Assembly: GCF_000384135.1 (NCBI RefSeq)
Contig: NZ_KB913028.1
Coordinates: forward strand, 1,391,351 to 1,455,350
From: Succinispira mobilis DSM 6222
Lineage (GTDB): Bacteria > Bacillota > Negativicutes > Acidaminococcales > Succinispiraceae
Direction of reading: 5' to 3'
Length of the DNA stretch: 64,000 nt
The position numbers were made by a program, and so were the translations under genes. Below, in pieces: positions 7,083-15,492 of this stretch. The notes under the pieces were generated by a model that searched no databases, was not told the origin of the DNA, and saw only the letters and a list, made by a program, of their open reading frames with translations. The first letter of the stretch is position 1. Every line of letters starts with the position of its first letter.

Positions 7083-8699
7083 TTAAATTATGCCCATTTC
7101 TTTTCTTAAAGTTTTTATTGATTCGGTTGATAAATATTCATCATAACCATATTGACGATCTAAATATCCTTGTGGTGTGATTTCAATAACGCGATTACAA
7201 ACTGTTTCTAATAATTGATGATCATTCGAACGCAAAAGCATCGTTCCTGTAAATGAAATCAATCCATTATTTAATGAGGTTATTGATTCTAAATCCAAAT
7301 GATTGGTTGGTTCGTCAAACAACAATACATTTGCACCACTTAACATCATTTTTGAAAACATACATCTTGCTTTTTCTCCCCCAGAAAGAACATTAGCTTC
7401 TTTTTGTGTTTCTTCGCCCGAAAATAGCATTCTTCCTAAAAATCCACGAATAAAGGATTCGTCTTGATCTTTAGAATATTGTCTTAACCAGTCGACGAGA
7501 TTATCATGTGTTTCAAAAAAACTGTTATTATCTTTCGGGAAATATGCTTTACTAATAGTTATTCCCCATTTTATTTCGCCTGCATCGGCTTCCAGCTCAC
7601 CCATTAAAATTTGCATAAGTGCTGTTTGGGCCTGACCATTACCGCCGATTAGTGCTACCTTATCACCTTTATTAAGAGTGAACGTTAAATCTTTAAACAT
7701 AACTTCACCATCAAGAGTTTTTGTTAAACCAGTTACAGCAAGAATTTCATCTCCCGCTTCACGATCAGATTTGAAATTTATGTATGGATATCGTCTTGTT
7801 GAAGGTTTGATGTCATCTAATTCAATTTTTGCAAGTAATTTTTTGCGAGAAGTTGCCTGCTTAGATTTAGAAGCATTCGCACTAAACCGTTGAACAAACG
7901 TTTGCAACTCTTTTATTTTATCTTCTTTTTTCTTGTTTGCATCCTTAGCTAGTTGCAAAGCCATTTGGCTAGACTCCTGCCAAAAATCATAATTACCTAC
8001 ATAAATCTGCACATTGGCAAAATCAAAATCAGCAATATGAGTACATACTTGATTTAAAAAATGCCGATCATGTGATACTACCAAAACAATATTAGGAAAT
8101 GATGCTAAAAAATCTTCTAACCATGCAACTGAGTCATAATCTAAATTATTTGTTGGCTCATCCAGTAATAATATATCGGGGGTCCCAAATAAAGCTTGAG
8201 CTAAAAGAACTCGAACCTTTTCTTTACCACTTAATTCTGCCATTTTTTTCTCATGCAAATCGACACTTACACCTAGTCCTGATAACAATCTAGCGGCTTC
8301 CGTCTCTGCTTCCCAACCATTTAAATCCGCAAATTCTCCTTCTAGTTCAGCAGTGCGCAATCCGTCCTCATCATTAAAATCTGGTTTAGCATATAAAGCA
8401 TCTTTTTCTACCATAATATCATATAATCTTTGATGCCCCATAATAACTGTCTTTAGCACTTCAAACTCGTCAAAAGCATTTTGATCTTGCTTTAAAACAG
8501 CAATACGTTGTCCTTTATCAATAACAATTTCACCAGAGCTAGCTTCTGTTTCTCCAGCTAATATTTTTAAAAATGTCGATTTTCCAGCACCATTTGCGCC
8601 GATTAGCCCATAACAATTACCCTCTGTAAATTTCACATTTACATCTTCGAATAGTACCCTTTTACCAAATCTGACTGTCAAACCTTGGGTTAATATCAT
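7083..8699 (-). CDS. ykpA: ABC-F family ATPase (YkpA/YbiT-like)
   Basis: This is a soluble twin-ATPase protein of 538 residues without membrane segments. ABC-F proteins act at the ribosomal E site. NBD1 has an intact Walker A (GANGAGKST), signature (LSGKEKVRV) and DEPTNNLD with the switch SHDRHF. A charged linker follows near residues 240-300 (RFSANASKSKQATSRKK), characteristic of the YbiT/YkpA branch. NBD2 keeps the signature LSGGEKARC and DEPTNHLD, but its Walker A reads GGNGQAQT, without the lysine, and its switch reads SND rather than SHD. From memory Bacillus YkpA has a similarly degenerate second P-loop, so this is probably a feature of the Gram-positive branch. The ATG at 8699 is preceded by AGGCGG. 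Confidence 0.9.
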   Translation of the reverse strand: MILTQGLTVRFGKRVLFEDVNVKFTEGNCYGLIGANGAGKSTFLKILAGETEASSGEIVIDKGQRIAVLKQDQNAFDEFEVLKTVIMGHQRLYDIMVEKDALYAKPDFNDEDGLRTAELEGEFADLNGWEAETEAARLLSGLGVSVDLHEKKMAELSGKEKVRVLLAQALFGTPDILLLDEPTNNLDYDSVAWLEDFLASFPNIVLVVSHDRHFLNQVCTHIADFDFANVQIYVGNYDFWQESSQMALQLAKDANKKKEDKIKELQTFVQRFSANASKSKQATSRKKLLAKIELDDIKPSTRRYPYINFKSDREAGDEILAVTGLTKTLDGEVMFKDLTFTLNKGDKVALIGGNGQAQTALMQILMGELEADAGEIKWGITISKAYFPKDNNSFFETHDNLVDWLRQYSKDQDESFIRGFLGRMLFSGEETQKEANVLSGGEKARCMFSKMMLSGANVLLFDEPTNHLDLESITSLNNGLISFTGTMLLRSNDHQLLETVCNRVIEITPQGYLDRQYGYDEYLSTESIKTLRKEMGII

Positions 8700-8802
8700 T
8701 TATAATTACCGCCTTTATTTTAAATACAACTATGAAATTTTATCATAATCTTAATTACTAAGTCAAATATCTAGCCTATAATAAAGTATAACTACAAACA
8801 AT

Positions 8803-8846
8803 GAAGCCACCTTACATTAGATTTATATCTATTGCAAGGTGGTTTC
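8803..8846 (-). terminator. Hairpin after katA
   Basis: GAAGCCACCTT (8803-8813) pairs with AAGGTGGTTTC (8836-8846), and the loop contains a small second stem. It lies 22 bases after the catalase stop codon, where a terminator is expected, although the following T tract is weak on both strands. Confidence 0.6.
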
Positions 8847-8867
8847 AAAATATTATCCCTTAAAATT

Positions 8868-10325
8868 TTATTTAATTTTATCTAAACTAATTCCCAATGC
8901 TTTAGCCAATCTTTCCCCATAATCCATATCAGCTTTCAAGCAGTTACTTATATGTCTAATTTTAATCATCTCGGGAGCATCGCCCATTGCTCTAGCTGTA
9001 TTTTCACATAATAATTCTTGTTGTTCTAATGTCATTAAACGATATAATAATCCCGGTTGCGTATAATAGTCATTATCATCTGCTCGAAAATCCCAATTAT
9101 CTGCCTCGCCTTGAAGTTCTAGTGGCGGTTCTTTAAAAGCTGGTTGTTCTTGCCATTGTCCATAACTGTTGGGCTCATAAGCAATTTTAGAACCAGCATT
9201 TCCATCCACTCGCATTTGCCCATCACGATGATAACTGTTTACATAGCACTTAGGAGCATTAACAGGTATTTGATGATGATTTACACCTAATCGATAGCGT
9301 TGAGCATCTCCATAAGAAAACAACCTGCCCTGTAGCATTTTATCTGGAGAAAATCCTATGCCTGGCACTATACTTGCTGGGTTAAAGGCAGCTTGTTCAA
9401 CTTCAGCAAAATAATTTTCCGGATTACGATTAAGCTCAAAATAACCTACTTCAATCAGCGGATAATCTTTTTTGTACCAAACTTTTGTCAAATCAAAAGG
9501 ATTGTACGGCATTTGTCGTGCTTGCTCTAGTGTCATAACTTGGATAAACATTTTCCAACGTGGAAAATCCCCTTTTTCGATACTTTCAAACAGATCTCTT
9601 TGATGACTTTCGCGATCTTGCGCAATAACAGCTGCTGCTTCCAAATCCGACAAGTTTTTAATGCCTTGCTGTGATACAAAATGAAATTTAACCCAAACTC
9701 TTTCTCCTAAAGCATTAACCATACTAAATGCATGACTTCCAAAACCATGCATATGGCGATACGAAGCTGGTATACCTCTATCACTCATAGTTATTGTTAC
9801 TTGATGTAAAGCCTCTGGCAGAGAAGTCCAAAAATCCCAGTTATTTTTTGCACTACGTAAATTTGTCTTAGGATCACGTTTGACCGCATGGTTTAAATCA
9901 GGAAATTTCAAAGGGTCACGCAAGAAGAAAACTGGAGTATTGTTGCCTACTAAGTCCCAATTTCCTTCTTCTGTGTAGAATTTCATAGCAAAACCGCGAA
10001 TATCTCGTTCTGCATCAGCAGCCCCTCTTTCGCCTGCAACTGTTGAGAAACGCACGAACATCTCCGTTTTTTTGCCTATTTCCGAAAAAATCTTAGCCTT
10101 TGTATATTTGCTAATATCATGTGTTACCGTAAACGTCCCATATGCACCCGAACCCTTTGCATGCATTCGCCGTTCCGGAATTACCTCACGATCAAAATGT
10201 GCGAGTTTTTCTAAAAACCAAACATCTTGGAGTAATTGTGGACCTCTAGGGCCTGCTGTCATCACATTTTGATTGTCCACCACTGGTGAACCAGTCACAC
10301 TAGTTAATTTTTTTTTCTCATCCAT
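8868..10325 (-). CDS. katA: Heme catalase (small-subunit, KatA type)
   Basis: This is a cytoplasmic monofunctional heme b catalase of 485 residues, the normal length for small-subunit catalases. The distal histidine lies in [12 protein letters not shown], the conserved asparagine region is [16 protein letters not shown], and the proximal heme ligand tyrosine is in [12 protein letters not shown]. The reading frame is open upstream to 10490, but the ATG at 10325 has TGGAGG before it and matches family N-termini ([20 protein letters not shown]). It lies 82 bases behind ahbB in the same direction, so the heme-making genes and the heme enzyme could share a transcript. The palindrome at 10350-10366 may mark an additional promoter or operator. 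Confidence 0.96.
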   Translation of the reverse strand: MDEKKKLTSVTGSPVVDNQNVMTAGPRGPQLLQDVWFLEKLAHFDREVIPERRMHAKGSGAYGTFTVTHDISKYTKAKIFSEIGKKTEMFVRFSTVAGERGAADAERDIRGFAMKFYTEEGNWDLVGNNTPVFFLRDPLKFPDLNHAVKRDPKTNLRSAKNNWDFWTSLPEALHQVTITMSDRGIPASYRHMHGFGSHAFSMVNALGERVWVKFHFVSQQGIKNLSDLEAAAVIAQDRESHQRDLFESIEKGDFPRWKMFIQVMTLEQARQMPYNPFDLTKVWYKKDYPLIEVGYFELNRNPENYFAEVEQAAFNPASIVPGIGFSPDKMLQGRLFSYGDAQRYRLGVNHHQIPVNAPKCYVNSYHRDGQMRVDGNAGSKIAYEPNSYGQWQEQPAFKEPPLELQGEADNWDFRADDNDYYTQPGLLYRLMTLEQQELLCENTARAMGDAPEMIKIRHISNCLKADMDYGERLAKALGISLDKIK

Positions 10326-10349
10326 GTCAAAACCTCCATTTATAATTTT

Positions 10350-10366
10350 AAGTTTTAAGAAAACTT
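10350..10366. promoter_or_regulatory. Palindrome before katA, possible operator
   Basis: AAGTTTTAAGAAAACTT lies 25 bases upstream of the catalase start. It closely resembles AAGTTTTACAATAACCTT upstream of nirJ1 (13540-13557). It does not match the PerR consensus well. Confidence 0.4.
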
Positions 10367-10407
10367 GAAACTCCAATAAAGTCTGACTATAATTAAGGCG
10401 GATATTT

Positions 10408-10878
10408 TTAAAAATAAACCATACTAGTTTTTTTAAGCTCTTCTTCGCTGAAAAGCAATTGGTATTCTTCGATAGTATTTTGTGTGACAAATTTTTTCAC
10501 AAAACACTCTAAATCTTCCATTTGGCGACTATGAAGCATTGCATATAAGTTATAGGGCCAATTTTCATAATTTTTGCGTTCATAACAATGACTAACTAAT
10601 TTTTCTTTGGCTAAAAGCTCACCCAGAATTTTAATTCTTTCTGGTTTAACTTGCATTACAAACATTGCATTCGCTTTATACCCAGAATTTTGATGTCTTA
10701 AAATTGCACCTACACGTTTTAAGTAGCCTTCGGCTTGCATTCGCTTTAACCTTTTTACTAATTCATCCTCAGTAATTATTAATTTTTCCGCTATGGTTTT
10801 ATAGGGATTTATTGTTAAAGGTATATCTCCCTGTAATTCAGTTATCAATAATTCATCTATCTTATCCAAGTTTTTCAC
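10408..10878 (-). CDS. ahbB: Siroheme decarboxylase subunit (AhbB-like)
   Basis: This is an AsnC/Lrp-type protein of 156 residues that, with its neighbour, should decarboxylate siroheme to 12,18-didecarboxysiroheme, the first step of the siroheme-dependent heme pathway. An N-terminal winged helix (residues 5-60, [24 protein letters not shown]) is followed by the ferredoxin-like AhbA/AhbB domain with the motif [19 protein letters not shown] and the substrate-pocket segment [21 protein letters not shown]. The GTG start overlaps the TGA stop of the upstream subunit (GTGA), indicating translational coupling. The A/B naming follows gene order and similarity by eye; the two subunits could be swapped. 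Confidence 0.88.
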   Translation of the reverse strand: MKNLDKIDELLITELQGDIPLTINPYKTIAEKLIITEDELVKRLKRMQAEGYLKRVGAILRHQNSGYKANAMFVMQVKPERIKILGELLAKEKLVSHCYERKNYENWPYNLYAMLHSRQMEDLECFVKKFVTQNTIEEYQLLFSEEELKKTSMVYF

Positions 10879-11330
10879 CTGCTTTCCATATCAAAAAACA
10901 CTCGCAACTTGAAAATTTGTTGGCTTGGAAATTCCAATACATGTTCTAAAAAAAACTTTTCTCTTAATGTATCTAAAAATTTATATTTTATACTTTCTTG
11001 ATTAACTGATAAGGAAAACCACATATTTAAAAAACTATTTCGCTTATAATTATGCGTTACACCTTTATTAGCATTAACAAATAATGCTACTTCTGGAAAA
11101 ATATTTTCCGGAACATGCATCCCTATTAAGGTACTCTTATAGCCTAAAGCTTGTGTGTTAAAGCTACCGCCAATTCTGCGAATATAACCTTTTTCTTGCA
11201 GTTTTTTTAGACGCTTTATTATTTCTTGCTTGCTAATCCCCAGTTGTTTCGCAACAATTTTATAAGGATCCTTTTCTAAAGGTAAGCCTAACTGTAAAAT
11301 ATTTACTAATTTTTCATCAATGCTATCCAT
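10875..11330 (-). CDS. ahbA: Siroheme decarboxylase subunit (AhbA-like)
   Basis: This is the partner subunit of the siroheme decarboxylase, 151 residues with the same architecture: a winged helix (residues 5-58) and a ferredoxin-like domain with RRIGGSFNTQALGYKSTLIGMHV. The pocket segment reads THNYKRNSFLNMWFSLSV, related to but different from the other subunit. The ATG at 11330 follows TAGGAGGTAAGGCAG. The nirJ2 stop codon lies only five bases upstream, so the gene belongs to the nirJ1-nirJ2-ahbA-ahbB operon. Members of this family are often misannotated as Lrp transcription regulators; here the neighbours make the enzymatic role far more likely. Confidence 0.88.
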   Translation of the reverse strand: MDSIDEKLVNILQLGLPLEKDPYKIVAKQLGISKQEIIKRLKKLQEKGYIRRIGGSFNTQALGYKSTLIGMHVPENIFPEVALFVNANKGVTHNYKRNSFLNMWFSLSVNQESIKYKFLDTLREKFFLEHVLEFPSQQIFKLRVFFDMESR

Positions 11331-11335
11331 CTGCC

Positions 11336-12322
11336 TTACCTCCTATAACACCAAGGTTCCTCAGCTAAATAATTTCCACTGTAATAAAAAGCTCTTGCTC
11401 GACACCCTCCGCAAATTGCAATTTCTGAACATTTACCACAACTACCTTCATAATTGTCATAAGAACGTAATTTTTGCAAAATCTCACTATCTCGCCAAAT
11501 ATTGTCAAATTTGGTTTCGCGAATATTACCAACTTTAATTGGCAGATACGGACAGATATGAACTTCCCCCTGTGGCAAAATTGAGCAATAAGCAATACCA
11601 GCTAAGCACCCTCTAGTAAAGCGTTGCTCTATCTTTAGCTCTTTAGCCATTGGCATAAATTGAGGCGCACAAGTTGGTTTTAATTCTATTTTAGTTTCTT
11701 TTTGTTTTTCTAATATTTTTTTTATCATAGAAAAATATGCTTGTGATTTAAGTGCTTCTTCAGGAATAGATTTCGCTCGACCTGTAGGCACTAAAAAAAA
11801 GGGATGAATCGCATTTACTCCTAATTTTTCATAATGATCAACCATTTTTTCAAACTGTTCTTGATTGTTTTCTGTCAAAGTTAAATTTATTTGCACTCGC
11901 AAGCCAGCCTCTAAAGAATTGTCGATTCCCAACTGTGTTGCCTGATAAGCACCAACTTTACCACGAAATTTATCATGATAATTCTTATCTAAACTATCTA
12001 CACTAATGGCGATACCTGCTAAACCAGATGACAATAATTCTTTACAAACATTTTTCGTTAATAAAGTTCCATTTGTTCCCATTGCTGGAATCAAGCCTTT
12101 AGTTTTAGCATAACTAATGAGTTGATAAATATCTGCCCGCAAAAGTGGTTCACCACCACTAAAAATCAACAACCTAAATCCAGCTTGTTTTATCGAATCT
12201 ATCAACAGCATTCCCTCTTGTGTCGATAACTCTTTAGATATATCTTCATTTGCACTAGATTCACGATAACAATGTTGGCAATATAAGTTGCATTTTTTAG
12301 TTACATTCCATGATATCAGCAT
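11336..12322 (-). CDS. nirJ2: Radical SAM heme-biosynthesis protein NirJ2 (AhbC/AhbD family)
   Basis: This radical SAM enzyme of 328 residues acts late in siroheme-dependent heme b synthesis. The cluster motif CNLYCQHC lies at about residues 11-18, the SAM-binding GGEP motif at about 57, and a C-terminal cysteine-rich SPASM-like region (GSCGKCSEIAICGGCRARA) should hold a second cluster. The segment LKPTCAPQFMPMA is typical of NirJ2. NirJ1 and NirJ2 correspond to AhbC (removes acetate side chains) and AhbD (converts propionates to vinyl groups), but which performs which step cannot be decided from sequence alone. The start at 12322 follows AAGGAAGTGAAAT. It lies 12 bases behind nirJ1. Confidence 0.88.
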   Translation of the reverse strand: MLISWNVTKKCNLYCQHCYRESSANEDISKELSTQEGMLLIDSIKQAGFRLLIFSGGEPLLRADIYQLISYAKTKGLIPAMGTNGTLLTKNVCKELLSSGLAGIAISVDSLDKNYHDKFRGKVGAYQATQLGIDNSLEAGLRVQINLTLTENNQEQFEKMVDHYEKLGVNAIHPFFLVPTGRAKSIPEEALKSQAYFSMIKKILEKQKETKIELKPTCAPQFMPMAKELKIEQRFTRGCLAGIAYCSILPQGEVHICPYLPIKVGNIRETKFDNIWRDSEILQKLRSYDNYEGSCGKCSEIAICGGCRARAFYYSGNYLAEEPWCYRR

Positions 12323-12334
12323 ATTTCACTTCCT

Positions 12335-13519
12335 TTACTCTGTTATTTCTTTATCCGTAAAATAACAGGCTGGATCTGCTGCCCAAAAATCACCCGTACT
12401 CAAAGCACGGGCTCTGAAATTACCGTTACACTGTTCTAACCATTTGCAAAATTTACATCTACCACCCAAATATTCTTTTCTATTACGCAATTTTTCCAAA
12501 AACTCATTGTTTTCGCCTTGCCAAATACTGGAAAATCTGCTTAATTGCGTGTTTCCTAAAACTCTATTTCGAGTAAATTGATCAATATAAACATTGCCTT
12601 GCCAATCAATGGCACCTATTGCACTGCCAGAACGATTGCCTCCATTTACTGAAAGTAGGCGTAAAATTTCTTTAGCTTTATTTATGTCTTTATTTTTCAT
12701 GTATTGGTATAGATAAATTCCATCACAATGATTATCCACCGTTAAAATTTCTGTATCCAAACCCTTTTTTTCAAATTCAAAGGTTTTTTCAATTATATAA
12801 TCCAAAGTTCTTCTTTTTTCTTCAAAATTTAAATCTGCCGTCACCAGCTGTTCGCCACGACCCGAATATACCAAATGATAAAAACAAACTCTAGATATTC
12901 GCTCAGACTCAATTAAATCAAAAATAGCTGGTAAATCTTTAATCGTATTTTTGCTTAAAGATAATCTAAGTCCTGTTTTTTGGCCTACGCGTTGACAATT
13001 TTTTATGCCTTGCATAGTTCTTCTAAATGCCCCATCAACACCGCGAAATTCATCATTAATTGTTTCTAATCCATCAAGGCTTATTCCTACATAACTTACT
13101 GACAAAGATTTTATTTTTTCAGCAGCTACTGAATCAATTAAAGTGCCATTTGTTGAAATTACCGTTCTCAGCCCAATTTTTTTTGCATATGCTAACAATT
13201 CCCAAATATCTTTACGCATAAGTGGTTCCCCGCCAGATATTAATAGCGCTGGCACCTTGTAATCTACTAAACTGTCAAACATTCTTTTAGCTGTTAAAGT
13301 AGACATTTCCTCTGGAGTTTCTGTTAATATAGCCCCTGCATAACAATGCTGACACTTTAAATTGCAAGTTTTGGTGCAATTCCAAACAACCACTGGCCCC
13401 ATGCTATTAGTAGCACCTTGACTACTGTTTTGCGCCTCTTTACTATATCTCAACCGATCACCAAAATGTGCTTTTCCCAACAATAATTTTGAAAAACTAA
13501 TTATGGAAATCACCTCCAA
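12335..13519 (-). CDS. nirJ1: Radical SAM heme-biosynthesis protein NirJ1 (AhbC/AhbD family)
   Basis: This is the second radical SAM enzyme of the operon, about 390 residues. CNLKCQHC and a GGEP motif (SGGEPLMRKDIW) mark the radical SAM domain. The C-terminal region GGRCKFCKWLEQCNGNFRARA carries additional cluster cysteines. FYHLVYSGRGEQLV and LTVDNHCDGIYLY are typical NirJ1 segments. The start is unusual: the longest frame begins with TTG at 13519, but a near-perfect ribosome-binding site (GGAGGTGAT) lies inside that frame. It points to an ATA at 13504, which is also where homologues appear to start (MIS..SKLL). TTG with a weaker upstream TGGAG is the conventional alternative. It is the first gene of the heme operon. 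Confidence 0.87.
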   Translation of the reverse strand: MEVISIISFSKLLLGKAHFGDRLRYSKEAQNSSQGATNSMGPVVVWNCTKTCNLKCQHCYAGAILTETPEEMSTLTAKRMFDSLVDYKVPALLISGGEPLMRKDIWELLAYAKKIGLRTVISTNGTLIDSVAAEKIKSLSVSYVGISLDGLETINDEFRGVDGAFRRTMQGIKNCQRVGQKTGLRLSLSKNTIKDLPAIFDLIESERISRVCFYHLVYSGRGEQLVTADLNFEEKRRTLDYIIEKTFEFEKKGLDTEILTVDNHCDGIYLYQYMKNKDINKAKEILRLLSVNGGNRSGSAIGAIDWQGNVYIDQFTRNRVLGNTQLSRFSSIWQGENNEFLEKLRNRKEYLGGRCKFCKWLEQCNGNFRARALSTGDFWAADPACYFTDKEITE

Positions 13520-13534
13520 AATAATTAAACTCCA

Positions 13535-13562
13535 GTAATAAGTTTTACAATAACCTTATTAC
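13535..13562. promoter_or_regulatory. Inverted repeat upstream of nirJ1
   Basis: GTAATAAGTTT (13535-13545) and AACCTTATTAC (13552-13562) form an interrupted palindrome with one mismatch, 16 bases or more ahead of the nirJ1 start. Its core resembles the palindrome before katA, so it may be an operator for the heme/catalase genes. Confidence 0.45.
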
Positions 13563-13595
13563 CTTTTCGCACCTATGGCTAAATTATTTGAATTC

Positions 13596-13805
13596 TCAAC
13601 TCTGTAAACAGAATTGAACACGTCCGACTTTACCATCTGCTAGCATAACTTTTATTCCGTGTGGATGGCTGGAGCTGTTTGTCAAAATCTTCGCCACAGT
13701 TCCTCGCGTCAATTTGCCACTACGTTGGTCAGCTTTCAATACTACATCAACCAATTGTCCAATTTTTATTGAATTCCTATTTTTACCATTCATAATAACA
13801 CGCAA
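13596..13805 (-). CDS. ywbE: YwbE family small protein
   Basis: This is a small conserved protein (65-69 residues) of the YwbE/DUF2196 family, whose function is not established. The core reads GQLVDVVLKADQRSGKLTRG, then KILTNSSSHPHGIKVMLADG and KVGRVQ, a compact beta-rich KOW/SH3-like pattern. Two starts are possible: TTG at 13805, six bases after AGAGG, or ATG at 13793, which matches family N-termini (MNGKNRNSIKIGQ) but is about 14 bases from the ribosome-binding site. It lies upstream of nirJ1 on the same strand with a 76-base gap containing an inverted repeat, so it may or may not belong to the heme operon. Confidence 0.85.
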   Translation of the reverse strand: MRVIMNGKNRNSIKIGQLVDVVLKADQRSGKLTRGTVAKILTNSSSHPHGIKVMLADGKVGRVQFCLQS

Positions 13806-13944
13806 ATCCTTCCTCTACTATAATATCATTTAGATTCTATCACATCTAAAAACAATATACTATAAATAATAAAAACTCTGCTATGACAATAAAAATAAAC
13901 CAAAAGCTCTACAAGTAAAGTTTGTATTGCTCCTGGTTTATTTT

Positions 13945-15294
13945 TTATCGTTTTGAATTTATGATTAGTCCAAAAGACATAATAATTGCAAATACTATCA
14001 AATAAAAAATCACTGCTTTTCCATGAGCAAAACAAGCTGCAATTATCATAAAGACACAAGCACAAATCGCTAGAGCTGGCATTATAATCCTTTTGAAAAA
14101 ATTAAAAGTTTTTTCCTTAATCATCATCATTATAAATATCGGGATATACATTGCATATAAAGTTACTATCGGCAATTCTGAACTATCAAAACTAAAAGCT
14201 CCAAACCATGGTTTTGCTACCAAATTCGCACCAAAAAAATATAACAACCAAATACTACTTAATACCAGTCCAATTATCGCTGAGTTTGTTGGCATATTTG
14301 TATGTTTATCAATATGCTTAAACACCTCAGGATCAGGCCCCATATCACGGGCTACCAAAGAATATAGTCCTCTAGTACAAGCCATCATCAAGCCATTTAA
14401 GGTGCCTAAACAAGAAATTACTACAAACACAAAAAGAATTGTTCCTCCAATTTCGCTGAACACTTTTGAAAAAGCTAGTTTCGCTCCAGCTTCTCCGCCC
14501 TTCATAATAACGCTGTTTTCCACTGCACCTGCCAACCCTGTATAATATAAAATATAAGTCATAGCTACAAACAAACTTCCAAAGGTAAGTGCTAAAGGCA
14601 AGTCTCGTTTGGCATCTTTCATTTCAGCATTTATGCTTGTTGCAATAATCCAGCCTTCATAAGCAAATGCTGTAGCTACCACCGCTGTGAATAATGGGTT
14701 TTCACTAGCCACATCTGCTATAACTCCAGTTGTAAAATTATTTATCAGTGTCCCATTTTTTAATCCAACAATAGTGCCAATAACCGCCATTAGTGCTAAC
14801 GGAATTAACTTAATTATTGTTGTCGATACTTGAAATTTGCCTGCAAATCTAGGTGACAAAGCATTAATTGCATAACTAGCAATCAGAAAGAAGCAAGAAA
14901 TAGCCATCGCTTCTCCTCCCACTATACTCCATCCAAATAGCACACAAGTATAGCGTGCTGAAACCCATGCCAAAACAGATGTTAATGAGGGATAATAAAT
15001 CATAACCATAAACCAACCAATAAAGTAGGCATAATTCTTGCCTAAGGTTACCTCGGCATAATCAATAACTCCATTAACTTTCTCATACTTGGTCGCCATT
15101 GTAGCAAAAACATAGGCACAAACAATCATAATCAAGCCGCCTATTGCCCAAGCTAAAATTCCTAGAGGTAAGTCGCCCCCTGTAGCCGTCAAAACTTTTT
15201 CGGCTTTAAAAAAAACTCCACTGCCAATTACAATACCAACAACCATTGCAATAGCTGTATAAAATCCATACTTTTTTTCTAAATTATTTTCCAT
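13945..15294 (-). CDS. APC family amino acid permease
   Basis: This is a membrane transporter of the amino acid-polyamine-organocation superfamily, 449 residues with about twelve predicted helices. The first helix has the substrate-binding signature GIVIGSGVFFKAEKV, and a broken helix six is visible as FAYEGWIIATSINAEMKD. It resembles the LAT/serine-threonine exchanger type (YkbA/SteT-like), but the substrate is not readable. The start at 15294 follows AGAGAGGATAGCTAA. It stands alone: the genes on both sides are separated by more than 100 bases, and the photolyase gene runs divergently. Confidence 0.88.
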   Translation of the reverse strand: MENNLEKKYGFYTAIAMVVGIVIGSGVFFKAEKVLTATGGDLPLGILAWAIGGLIMIVCAYVFATMATKYEKVNGVIDYAEVTLGKNYAYFIGWFMVMIYYPSLTSVLAWVSARYTCVLFGWSIVGGEAMAISCFFLIASYAINALSPRFAGKFQVSTTIIKLIPLALMAVIGTIVGLKNGTLINNFTTGVIADVASENPLFTAVVATAFAYEGWIIATSINAEMKDAKRDLPLALTFGSLFVAMTYILYYTGLAGAVENSVIMKGGEAGAKLAFSKVFSEIGGTILFVFVVISCLGTLNGLMMACTRGLYSLVARDMGPDPEVFKHIDKHTNMPTNSAIIGLVLSSIWLLYFFGANLVAKPWFGAFSFDSSELPIVTLYAMYIPIFIMMMIKEKTFNFFKRIIMPALAICACVFMIIAACFAHGKAVIFYLIVFAIIMSFGLIINSKR

Positions 15295-15492
15295 TTAGCT
15301 ATCCTCTCTTCTACTTTTTAAAGCCCAATATAATACTATCAGCAAGTATAAAATACATCTTATATTATACTCGCCAATATAGAAATATTCTATATTTTTT
15401 TATTTTTTCCTGCTGTAAACAGTAATTTTTTTAACAGTAAAAACTATTTTTATGTTACACTAACAAAAAACATACTTTTTAAGGAGGATAAC

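Noticed and set aside
10326-10490. Longer katA reading frame starting at 10490
   Set aside because: It would overlap ahbB by about 80 bases and add a stretch unlike catalase N-termini; the ATG at 10325 has a good ribosome-binding site.
10875-11330. Lrp/AsnC transcription regulator
   Set aside because: The protein has the AhbA/AhbB domain and lies in an operon with nirJ1, nirJ2 and a second such protein, so siroheme decarboxylase is the better reading; the same applies to 10408-10878.
13826-14065. Reading frame of 79 codons on the minus strand inside the permease region
   Set aside because: It is out of frame with the well-supported APC permease, is rich in cysteine and phenylalanine without family similarity, and has no ribosome-binding site.
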